DNA of 13,008 nt from Candidatus Omnitrophota bacterium (GTDB lineage Bacteria > Omnitrophota > Gorgyraeia > Gygaellales > Profunditerraquicolaceae), in assembly GCA_030018895.1 (NCBI GenBank), contig JASEHM010000008.1, positions 1-13,008 on the forward strand, read 5' to 3'. Below are positions 6,709-12,919 of the stretch, piece after piece. The position numbers and the translations under genes were made by a program. Below the pieces are notes generated by a model. That model was not told the DNA's origin. It made no database searches and saw only the letters and a program-made list of their open reading frames with translations. Numbering within the stretch: position 1 is the first letter of the stretch; every line of letters begins with the position of its first letter.

Positions 6709-7106
6709 CAGTCACCTCCTGAAATATTCTTTAATTCCCCTAAAACTTTCTCTATAGCTATAAGATAATTGCTCTTTATCCTTTCAAAAATTTCCCGCGA
6801 TACTTTTTTATCATAAACATGCGAGGTCTTATTACGGTCTTCTAACATATTCAAAAAAACATCCTCATTATCTAACCATTCAATTCTAAATGCCTCTTTA
6901 AAAGTATCTTTAGGGGTTTTTGAAATTATGTCTTTATCCTGAAGAAAAATTCTTAAAGTTTTCCAGAATAACTCAAAGGTAAACTCAAATCTTTGAATAA
7001 CGCCATCCTCTGCTAATTCATCCTAAGCTGATAATATCCCTTGTCTCAACCTCTCAAAGACATCCTCTAATTTCGTAATAGCATATTTAAGCTCTTCTTT
7101 TTCCAT
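6708..7106 (-). pseudogene. HI0074-type nucleotidyltransferase substrate-binding protein with an in-frame amber codon
   Basis: The minus-strand frame from ATG 7106 to TGA 6710 spans 132 codons, the usual family size, but codon 28 is TAG (7025-7023). The part after it is well conserved: DGVIQRFEFTFELFWKTLR, TPKDTFKEAFRIEWLD and LEDRNKTSHVYD, the hallmark of the HI0074-like helical (HEPN-related) partner of MNT nucleotidyltransferases. The HEPN-like R-x4-H segment reads RNKTSH. The ATG lies inside the end of the MNT gene (20-bp overlap). The stop overlaps the start of the secreted protein gene. No obvious in-frame restart follows the amber codon. It is either a recent pseudogene, an amber read through at some level, or a sequencing error. 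The frame is otherwise intact. Confidence 0.8.
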
Positions 7107-7395
7107 AAATAACCTTTCCGGTTTTTAAAATAATGCCTTTAAACTCTCTGTCTACAGAACTAAGATAGACTATATCCACTTTATATAAGCCGCTAATCTT
7201 CTCTATAGCCTCATTAACCTTTCTTTCCATTTCAAGAGAAGGCTTAGGGCAATCTAAAGCAAAATCAAAATCAGAATGTTCGCTATTATCTCCTTTTATG
7301 CGCGAACCAAAAAGAATAATACAAGGAGGCTTAAGCAACTCTCTTAAAATATTTATGGTTTGTTTAATTATCTGTTTCTGCCGCGTTTGAAAAAT
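7087..7395 (-). CDS. MNT/HI0073-type minimal nucleotidyltransferase
   Basis: The core LFGSRIKGDNSEHSDFDFALD has the GS motif and the D-x-D metal-binding pair of the Pol-beta minimal nucleotidyltransferases, which commonly pair with an HI0074/HEPN-like protein, sometimes as toxin-antitoxin systems. The first usual start codon in frame is TTG at 7338 (83 residues), but that would cut off the N-terminal helix of the family and has no Shine-Dalgarno. The frame stays open upstream to a TAG just before 7398. GAGGAG at 7403-7408 lies seven bases from an ATT codon at 7395, which would give 102 residues beginning FQTRQKQIIKQ. The original start was probably at 7395 and now reads ATT. The product may be poorly translated. 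Confidence 0.75.
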   Translation of the reverse strand: MFQTRQKQIIKQTINILRELLKPPCIILFGSRIKGDNSEHSDFDFALDCPKPSLEMERKVNEAIEKISGLYKVDIVYLSSVDREFKGIILKTGKVIYGKRRA

Positions 7396-7407
7396 AACCT
7401 ATCTCCT

Positions 7408-7459
7408 CTTCATTCTTAACTCTTAACTCTTCTTAACTCTTAACTCTTCATTCTTAATT
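7408..7459. repeat. Heptamer array, seven units, between ahcY and the MNT gene
   Basis: Plus-strand units are CTTCATT, CTTAACT, CTTAACT, a lone CTT, CTTAACT, CTTAACT, CTTCATT and CTTAATT. It begins right at the MNT Shine-Dalgarno and ends 8 bp before the ahcY stop codon. The same unit family and the same lone CTT interruption recur at 10125-10160. Confidence 0.85.
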
Positions 7460-7466
7460 CTGCCCT

Positions 7467-8723
7467 TTACGTTCCTAGCTCCCAGCTGGAAAGATATTTT
7501 TTCTGCTGGGAAGTCAAAGTATCTATTTTTATCCCCATTGATTTTAATTTTAGGGCTGCGATATTCTTGTCTATATCTTCCGGAACATTATAAACCTGCT
7601 TCTCTAATCTTTTATAGTTCTTCACGATATACTCTGCTGAAAGCGCCTGGTTGGCAAATGACATATCCATAACCTGCGCCGGATGGCCTTCAGCTGAAGC
7701 AAGATTAATTAAACGGCCTTCAGCTAAAAGATAAACCTTCCTGCCGTTTTTTAAAGTATGCTCAACTGTAAATTCCCGAATTAGCTTCTTCCTAACAGAA
7801 ATTTTCTCTAAAGCAGATATATCTAATTCCACATTAAAATGTCCGGAATTACAGACAATGGCTCCGTCTTTCATCAGGATAAAATGTTCTTTGCGGATAA
7901 CATTTATATCACCGGTAACTGTGACAAACACATTACCTATTTTTGCCGCTTCCTTAATCGGCATAACGCGGTATCCATCCATAACTGCCTCAAGGGCTTT
8001 TAACGCAGAAATTTCAGTGATAATTACATTTGCCCCCATGCCCTGTGCGCGCATGGCAAGGCCTCTTCCGCACCACCCATAGCCACAAACTACAAAATTT
8101 GCGCCTGCCAATAATTTATTCGTGGCACGGATAATTCCGTCAATAGTAGACTGCCCTGTACCATAACGATTATCAAACATATGCTTGGTTAAAGCGTCAT
8201 TTACCGCGATTATCGGATAACGTAGTTTTCCTTCCTTAGATAAAGCCTTTAATCTAATTACCCCGGTAGTAGTTTCTTCTGTCCCTCCTATTATATTACG
8301 ATGTACGGTGTACGATACACGATGCGCGGCGCTTACTAAGTCCGCTCCATCATCCATAGTAATATCAGGCTTTATTGCTAAAACTGATTTTATATGCTTA
8401 TGATACGTCTTAGTATCTTCACCCTTAATCGCAAATATTGAAATCTGCAAATCCTTTACTAAGGCAGCAGCAACATCATCCTGCGTGGATAAAGGATTGG
8501 AGGCGCAGATATGAACCTCTGCTCCGGCTGCCTTTAAAACACTAGCTAATACCCCGGTTTCAGTAGTAACATGCAGGCAAGCTGCTATTTTTAATCCTTT
8601 TAAAGGCCTCTCTTTCTTAAAACGTTGAAAGATTAGCTCCAGCACAGGCATATTATTACGCGCCCATTCTATTCTTAAACTACCTTTCTTGGCTAAGTTA
8701 ATATCTTTAATATCGTAATGCAT
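7467..8723 (-). CDS. ahcY: Adenosylhomocysteinase (SAH hydrolase)
   Basis: AhcY hydrolyses S-adenosylhomocysteine to adenosine and homocysteine with bound NAD, relieving product inhibition of methyltransferases. The 418 residues fit the short archaeal/Thermotoga-type form. Conserved residues by comparison with the human enzyme are H51, D125, E150 (GGTEETTTG), K180 and D184 (TKHMFDNRYG), H295 (SGHF) and H347 (EGHP). GYGWCGRG (214-221) is the NAD-binding glycine motif. Residues 131-143 read SAAHRVSYTVHRN where the family has a form close to SLLHTKRxELLxN. The change coincides with a heptamer array in the DNA and keeps the same length. ATG at 8723 follows AGGGGG. The gene follows metK, separated by element C. 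Confidence 0.92.
   Translation of the reverse strand: MHYDIKDINLAKKGSLRIEWARNNMPVLELIFQRFKKERPLKGLKIAACLHVTTETGVLASVLKAAGAEVHICASNPLSTQDDVAAALVKDLQISIFAIKGEDTKTYHKHIKSVLAIKPDITMDDGADLVSAAHRVSYTVHRNIIGGTEETTTGVIRLKALSKEGKLRYPIIAVNDALTKHMFDNRYGTGQSTIDGIIRATNKLLAGANFVVCGYGWCGRGLAMRAQGMGANVIITEISALKALEAVMDGYRVMPIKEAAKIGNVFVTVTGDINVIRKEHFILMKDGAIVCNSGHFNVELDISALEKISVRKKLIREFTVEHTLKNGRKVYLLAEGRLINLASAEGHPAQVMDMSFANQALSAEYIVKNYKRLEKQVYNVPEDIDKNIAALKLKSMGIKIDTLTSQQKKYLSSWELGT
8298..8325. repeat. Four 7-bp tandem repeats inside ahcY
   Basis: Plus-strand units ACGATGT, ACGGTGT, ACGATAC and ACGATGC encode about residues 133-142 of AhcY, at the place where the protein departs from its family consensus. 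The tract is 28 bp, like the one in amrB. Confidence 0.75.
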
Positions 8724-8747
8724 TAAAAACCCCCTAGTTTAGTGGAG

Positions 8748-8780
8748 AGTATATCTCTACAATTTACTGTAATGCGTCAA
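8748..8780 (-). promoter_or_regulatory. Possible ahcY promoter formed at the end of element C
   Basis: TATACT (8753 to 8748 on the minus strand) is a good -10-like hexamer about 25 bases before ATG 8723. TTGACG (8780 to 8775), in the terminal repeat of element C, is a good -35-like hexamer. The spacer is 21 bp, longer than the usual 17, so this is weak. Confidence 0.2.
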
Positions 8781-8932
8781 TGAATGGGGGAAATGATGTC
8801 ATGCCCGCCCCCGTTTTCACGAGGGTAAACTCCAACGGGCATCCATTCACCGACGAACGCTTGGATTCCCGCTTTCGCGGGAATGACACGGAGGCGGGAA
8901 TGACATGTGCCCCTAATAAGTGACGCATTACA
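8768..8932. repeat. MITE-like element C with 12-bp terminal inverted repeats and target duplication
   Basis: TGTAATGCGTCA (8768-8779) is matched exactly by its reverse complement TGACGCATTACA (8921-8932). The direct repeat ATTTAC lies immediately outside both ends (8762-8767 and 8933-8938). Inside is the same core as in elements A and B: ATGCCCG (8801-8807) with CGGGCAT (8836-8842), here with an enlarged loop, and the hairpin ATTCCCGC (8865-8872) with GCGGGAAT (8877-8884). A 12-bp piece, GCGGGAATGACA, is repeated at 8877-8888 and 8894-8905. The ends differ from those of element B. The right end overlaps the metK stop codon. Confidence 0.85.
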
Positions 8933-10091
8933 ATTTACACGCCTGCTTCTTTAATACTGCTGCCTTATCTATTGACTCCCAGCTGAATTCAGGCTCTGTC
9001 CTCCCAAAATGGCCATAACAGGCAGTCTTTCTGTAGATGGGGCGTAAAAGGTCTAAAGACTTAATCATCCCCTGAGGAGTAAGGTCAAAATTCTCTCTGA
9101 TCAATTTGATAAATTGCGCCTCAGAAAGTTTTCCTGTTCCAAATGTATCTACCATTATTGCTAATGGTTCTGCCTTGCCGATTACATACGCCAGATGAAT
9201 AAGGCACTTATCTGCTAACCCCGCTGCCACAATATTTTTGGCAATGTATCTTGCCATGTAAGCTGCAGAACGGTCTACTTTTGTCGGATCTTTGCCTGAA
9301 AATGCGCCTCCGCCTGGCGCAGCTGCTCCGCCATAGGTATCCACAACAATCTTTCTTCCAGTCATACCTGTATCAGATTGCGGGCCGCCAATCACAAACT
9401 TGCCTGTCTCATTAACATAGAATTTTGTATCTTTGTCAATATATTCCTTTAATATGGGCTTTGCAAGGACATCAATCAATTCCTGCCGAGCTTTTTTGGT
9501 AATCTTTTCTTTAGTAACATCTAATATCTCTTCTGTATGTTGGCAGGCCAAAACCACAGAATCTACCCTTTTTGGATGGCCGTCATGATATTCTACTGAT
9601 ACCTGAGATTTACAATCCGGGCCTAAATATTTTAATATACCCTGCCTCCTTACCTCTGCCATCCGACGCACTAATTTATGAGAAAGCATTATTGCCAAAG
9701 GCATCAACTCTTCTGTCTCACGGCAGGCGTATCCGACCATAAAACCCTGATCACCTGCGCCGCCGGTATTTACGCCCTGGGCGATATCCGGGGACTGGCT
9801 GTGTATGGTGTTTATTACTGCACAGGTATGATAATCAAACCCGTATTTTGGATGGGTATAACCTATCTCCTTTAATACATTGCGGGTAAGATTATGCACA
9901 TCAACAAAACCGGTAGTTGTGATCTCTCCTCCCACAATCAAAAGCCCCATTGTAACATATGTCTCGCAGGCAACCCTGCCATAAGGATCCTGCCTTAATA
10001 CATCATCTAGTACTGCGTCTGAAATCTGGTCGCATACCTTATCCGGATGTCCTTCTCCTACTGATTCTGAAGTAAAAAAATGTTTACGCAC
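8928..10091 (-). CDS. metK: S-adenosylmethionine synthase (methionine adenosyltransferase)
   Basis: MetK condenses ATP and methionine to SAM, releasing phosphate and pyrophosphate, in the cytoplasm. The 387 residues are full length for the bacterial family. Signatures are GEGHPDK (12-18, with H15), GAGDQGFMVGYA (111-122) and GGGAFSGKDPTKVDRSAAY (260-278), which bind ATP, metal and phosphate. The start is GTG at 10091, preceded by GAGGAGG at a normal distance. The last sense codons read TGT AAA TTG TAA, and the TAA belongs to the terminal repeat of element C. AhcY is the next gene, a sensible pairing because the two handle SAM supply and SAH removal. I saw no SAM riboswitch in the short leader, where a heptamer array lies instead. 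Confidence 0.97.
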   Translation of the reverse strand: MRKHFFTSESVGEGHPDKVCDQISDAVLDDVLRQDPYGRVACETYVTMGLLIVGGEITTTGFVDVHNLTRNVLKEIGYTHPKYGFDYHTCAVINTIHSQSPDIAQGVNTGGAGDQGFMVGYACRETEELMPLAIMLSHKLVRRMAEVRRQGILKYLGPDCKSQVSVEYHDGHPKRVDSVVLACQHTEEILDVTKEKITKKARQELIDVLAKPILKEYIDKDTKFYVNETGKFVIGGPQSDTGMTGRKIVVDTYGGAAAPGGGAFSGKDPTKVDRSAAYMARYIAKNIVAAGLADKCLIHLAYVIGKAEPLAIMVDTFGTGKLSEAQFIKLIRENFDLTPQGMIKSLDLLRPIYRKTACYGHFGRTEPEFSWESIDKAAVLKKQACKL

Positions 10092-10124
10092 TGGTATAGT
10101 TCCTCCTCTCGTTACTTCTAGATT

Positions 10125-10160
10125 CTTAACTCTTCTTCACTCTTAATTCTTCACTCTACT
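10125..10160. repeat. Heptamer array at the 3' end of the nucleotidyltransferase gene and metK leader
   Basis: Plus-strand units are CTTAACT, a lone CTT, CTTCACT, CTTAATT, CTTCACT and a shortened CTACT. The family is the same as at 7408-7459. The TGA stop of the nucleotidyltransferase gene (10151-10153) lies within the array. Confidence 0.75.
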
Positions 10161-10912
10161 TTTCTGAACTGCTCTCTTGCCTCTTTATAAAACTCATAAT
10201 CTCCGATATCATACCACTGATTGCTAAAAATAAACCCATAAACCGCAAGTTTCTTCCTTAACCAATCAATATAAAACCCGGTAGCATCTGACTTCTCTAC
10301 ATCGCAAGAACACGCCTGTAAACACAAATACTCCTTAAACAGGCCCAGGGTTTGTTTGGGGAAAAAATACAGGCACATTGCTGCCAAGTTTGACTTTGGC
10401 AATTTGGGTTTTTCCTTAAAATCAATAATCCTATTTTTGGCATCTAATTTAATTATGCCATAATGTTTCCCCTGACGAATATTCTTTAAACGATAAATGC
10501 CGATTACCGGATAAGGGCGATGCTTATCAGCAAAAGAGATAAAACCTTTTAAATCATCCTTAAAAAGGTTATCCCCGCCTATAACCAATAAATCATCTTT
10601 AATTTGAGCTTCCTCTATCACAAAATCTATATCGCCGACTGCACCTCTTTTATCGCTGTGATTTTTGGTTAAATCATCCACTAATGCCAACTGTTTTTTT
10701 ATTCTTAAAGGTTTGCGCCATTTTCTAAATTGAGAAATAAACTTACTATTTGTAACTACGATAATTTCGTTAACATCCTTCATTACTTTAATTTTATCTA
10801 AGATATAATTAATCAAAGGCCTCCTGCCTACTTCTAAAAGTGGTTTTGGATATTCCTTAGTTAAAGGATAAAGCCTTGTTCCATAACCTGCCGCTAATAT
10901 TAATGCTTTCAT
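10151..10912 (-). CDS. Sugar-1-phosphate nucleotidyltransferase (NDP-sugar pyrophosphorylase family)
   Basis: Members of this family join an NTP and a sugar 1-phosphate to give an NDP-sugar for surface polysaccharide or related pathways. The N-terminal signature ILAAGYGTRLYPLT (5-18), followed by KPLLEVG, is the nucleotide-binding loop with its catalytic Arg and Lys. IGGDNLF (about 111-117) resembles the metal-binding Asp motif, and FKEKP fits the later sugar-binding segment. At 253 residues it resembles RfbA/RmlA-type or archaeal-type transferases without a left-handed helix domain. The sugar and nucleotide cannot be assigned. The ATG overlaps the ptsI stop (ATGA), which indicates translational coupling to the PTS phosphorelay genes. 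The last codons and stop lie in a heptamer array, so the C-terminus may have been altered by it. Confidence 0.88.
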   Translation of the reverse strand: MKALILAAGYGTRLYPLTKEYPKPLLEVGRRPLINYILDKIKVMKDVNEIIVVTNSKFISQFRKWRKPLRIKKQLALVDDLTKNHSDKRGAVGDIDFVIEEAQIKDDLLVIGGDNLFKDDLKGFISFADKHRPYPVIGIYRLKNIRQGKHYGIIKLDAKNRIIDFKEKPKLPKSNLAAMCLYFFPKQTLGLFKEYLCLQACSCDVEKSDATGFYIDWLRKKLAVYGFIFSNQWYDIGDYEFYKEAREQFRKVE

Positions 10913-12639
10913 TTAAAAAGCTCCCCTAATCTTACGCGAGTGAAATCCTCTACTTCTTTTCCGGTAGAAAAATTAAGGGCTTCTTGAGCAATCTCCTGGG
11001 CATCTTTGAAACTAATTGAACGAATCAGGTATTTTATCTGGGGGATAACCTGCGGCGGCATACTAAACTCATCTAAGCCCATGCCTAAAAGAATAACAAC
11101 AAAATTCGGCTCGCCTGCCATTTCCCCGCACATGCCGACTTTGATATTTACCTTATGCGCCGTCTCAATTATATTTTTAATCATCCTTAAAACCGCCGGA
11201 TGCGCCGGCTCATAAAGATAGGCGACCTTTTCATTTACGCGGTCAACCGCCAAAGAATATTGGATTAAATCATTAGTGCCGATACTAAAAAAAACCGCCT
11301 CTTTTGCCAATATATCAACGGTCATAGCAGCGGAAGGGACCTCAATCATTGCCCCCACCTCAATATTTTCATTAAAAGGTATCCCTTCCTTTTTTAATTC
11401 CTCCTTGGCCTGATAAAAAACATTATTTGCCTGCCTTAACTCTTCTATCCCGGAAATCATCGGATACATAAGTTTTATATTTCCGTACGCAGAAGCCCGT
11501 AAGATCGCCCTCAATTGCAATTTAAAAATATCCTGCATGGCAAGACAGAATCTGATAGCGCGCCAGCCTAAAAATGGCTGCATTTCATGAGGAATCTCAA
11601 ATTGAGACAGAAATTTATCGCCGCCTAAATCAAGAGTTCTGATAATTACCGGATCCGGCTTTATATGCAAGGCAACATATCTATATGCCTCAAAATGCTC
11701 CTCTTCAGAAGGTAAATCTTTTCTGTTCATATAGAAAAATTCAGTCCTGTATAAACCTATCCCCTCTCCTCCGTGAAGCTTTACCGACGGAACTTCCTCA
11801 GGAAATTCTATATTTGCGCTTATCTTAAACTCCCTGCCGTCTAAAGTAACCGCAGGCAGATCCTTTACCAACAAAAATTTATCAGCGATATTTTTGAGTT
11901 TTTTCTCCTCCTGCTGATAGATACGCAATGTCTCTTCATCCGGCTCAACCATTACAATACCGGTTAAACCATCCACTATTAACATATCGCCCTGTTTTAT
12001 CTTTAGCGTCGCATCCTGCAAGCCAACCACTGCCGGAATTTCCAAGGATTTAGCCATAATCGCAGTATGAGATGTCTTGCCGCCTATATCAGTAATAAAA
12101 GCCGCTACATTCTGTTTATGCATTGCCGCGGCATCAGAAGGAGAAATGTCATGCGCAACTATAACAACCTTTTCCTTTAAATCCGAAAGCCCTGGGCGCT
12201 CCTTGCCTATAAGATGGCGCAATATTCTCCTACCCACATCATTTATATCAGCAACTCGCTCCCTTAGATACTCATCCTCAATTTTAGAAAATATATCCGC
12301 ATATTTTTTTAAAACCTCTAAGAATATGTAAGCCACATTAAGTTTTTCTTTCTTGAGACGAGAAATAACCTCCTCAATAAGCATACGGTCTTCTAAAACC
12401 AAAAGATGCGCGTCAAAAATCCGGGCCTCCTCCTGGCCCATCTCAAAGCTAATCCTTTTTTGCAGCTCTATAACCTCCTTGCGGGTCTTAATCAAAGCCT
12501 CCTCAAAAAGCTGAAGCTCTAAAGGTATATCTTTTTCAGCAATGGCTTCTTTTAGGGCAGTAAGTTCTTCCTTGCCTATTTTGTAAGCAGGCCCAATACT
12601 TATTCCTGTGGCTGCGGCAATGCCTTTAAATTTTATCAT
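10909..12639 (-). CDS. ptsI: PTS enzyme I, phosphoenolpyruvate-protein phosphotransferase
   Basis: Enzyme I takes phosphate from PEP and passes it to HPr. The N-terminal swivelling domain has the active-site His in GGKTSHTAIMAKSLEIPAVVG, that is GGKTSHTAIM (H191 counted from 12639). The C-terminal TIM barrel has GLYRTEF, RTLDLGGDK and VGMCGEM (C504, matching the conserved active-site Cys). A TTG at 12660 would extend the frame upstream, but ATG at 12639 is preferred. It gives MIKFKGIAAATG, the normal family start, about 576 residues, with GAGGAG upstream at the HPr stop. The gene lies 10 bp after ptsH. No EIIA, EIIB or EIIC gene is in the window, so a regulatory or partly sugar-independent PTS is possible. 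Confidence 0.95.
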   Translation of the reverse strand: MIKFKGIAAATGISIGPAYKIGKEELTALKEAIAEKDIPLELQLFEEALIKTRKEVIELQKRISFEMGQEEARIFDAHLLVLEDRMLIEEVISRLKKEKLNVAYIFLEVLKKYADIFSKIEDEYLRERVADINDVGRRILRHLIGKERPGLSDLKEKVVIVAHDISPSDAAAMHKQNVAAFITDIGGKTSHTAIMAKSLEIPAVVGLQDATLKIKQGDMLIVDGLTGIVMVEPDEETLRIYQQEEKKLKNIADKFLLVKDLPAVTLDGREFKISANIEFPEEVPSVKLHGGEGIGLYRTEFFYMNRKDLPSEEEHFEAYRYVALHIKPDPVIIRTLDLGGDKFLSQFEIPHEMQPFLGWRAIRFCLAMQDIFKLQLRAILRASAYGNIKLMYPMISGIEELRQANNVFYQAKEELKKEGIPFNENIEVGAMIEVPSAAMTVDILAKEAVFFSIGTNDLIQYSLAVDRVNEKVAYLYEPAHPAVLRMIKNIIETAHKVNIKVGMCGEMAGEPNFVVILLGMGLDEFSMPPQVIPQIKYLIRSISFKDAQEIAQEALNFSTGKEVEDFTRVRLGELFK

Positions 12640-12649
12640 TTTTAAACCA

Positions 12650-12919
12650 TTACTCCTCAATACTCACAAGTTTTTCTAACTCCTTAATAGCTAAATGCGC
12701 ATCTTCTCCATCTGCTTCTACTATTATTGATACACCTTTCTCTACGCCCAACATAAGTATACCCATAATGGACTTGCCGTTTACCTCCTCAAGATTATCC
12801 TCGCGCTTAATAGTTATGCGTGAATCAAATTTATTGGCGAGCTGCACAAACAGCGCTGCCGGACGCGCATGCAAACCCTGCTTACTCTTTATGGTTAGTT
12901 TCTTTTTAATAATAGACAT
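12650..12919 (-). CDS. ptsH: PTS phosphocarrier protein HPr
   Basis: HPr carries phosphate from enzyme I to downstream acceptors. The 89 residues contain the phosphorylated His in GLHARPAA (H17) and a serine in NGKSIMGIL (S50, equivalent to Ser46 of Gram-positive HPr). The serine motif is what HPr kinase/phosphorylase acts on, so regulatory phosphorylation is plausible, though no kinase gene is visible here. The ATG at 12919 has no clear Shine-Dalgarno, unlike most genes here. It is the first gene of the visible ptsH-ptsI-nucleotidyltransferase operon. Confidence 0.95.
   Translation of the reverse strand: MSIIKKKLTIKSKQGLHARPAALFVQLANKFDSRITIKREDNLEEVNGKSIMGILMLGVEKGVSIIVEADGEDAHLAIKELEKLVSIEE

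Noticed and set aside
1..8932. CRISPR array from the repeated GGGAAT/ATTCCC palindromes
   Set aside because: The copies are kilobases apart, have terminal inverted repeats and no regular spacers, and no cas genes are present.
10092..10150. SAM riboswitch in front of metK
   Set aside because: The leader is only about 60 bp, half of it a heptamer array, with no space for the known SAM riboswitch folds.
12660..12660. TTG at 12660 as the ptsI start
   Set aside because: It would add seven residues not typical of the family and would lie on the Shine-Dalgarno itself; ATG at 12639 gives the usual N-terminus.
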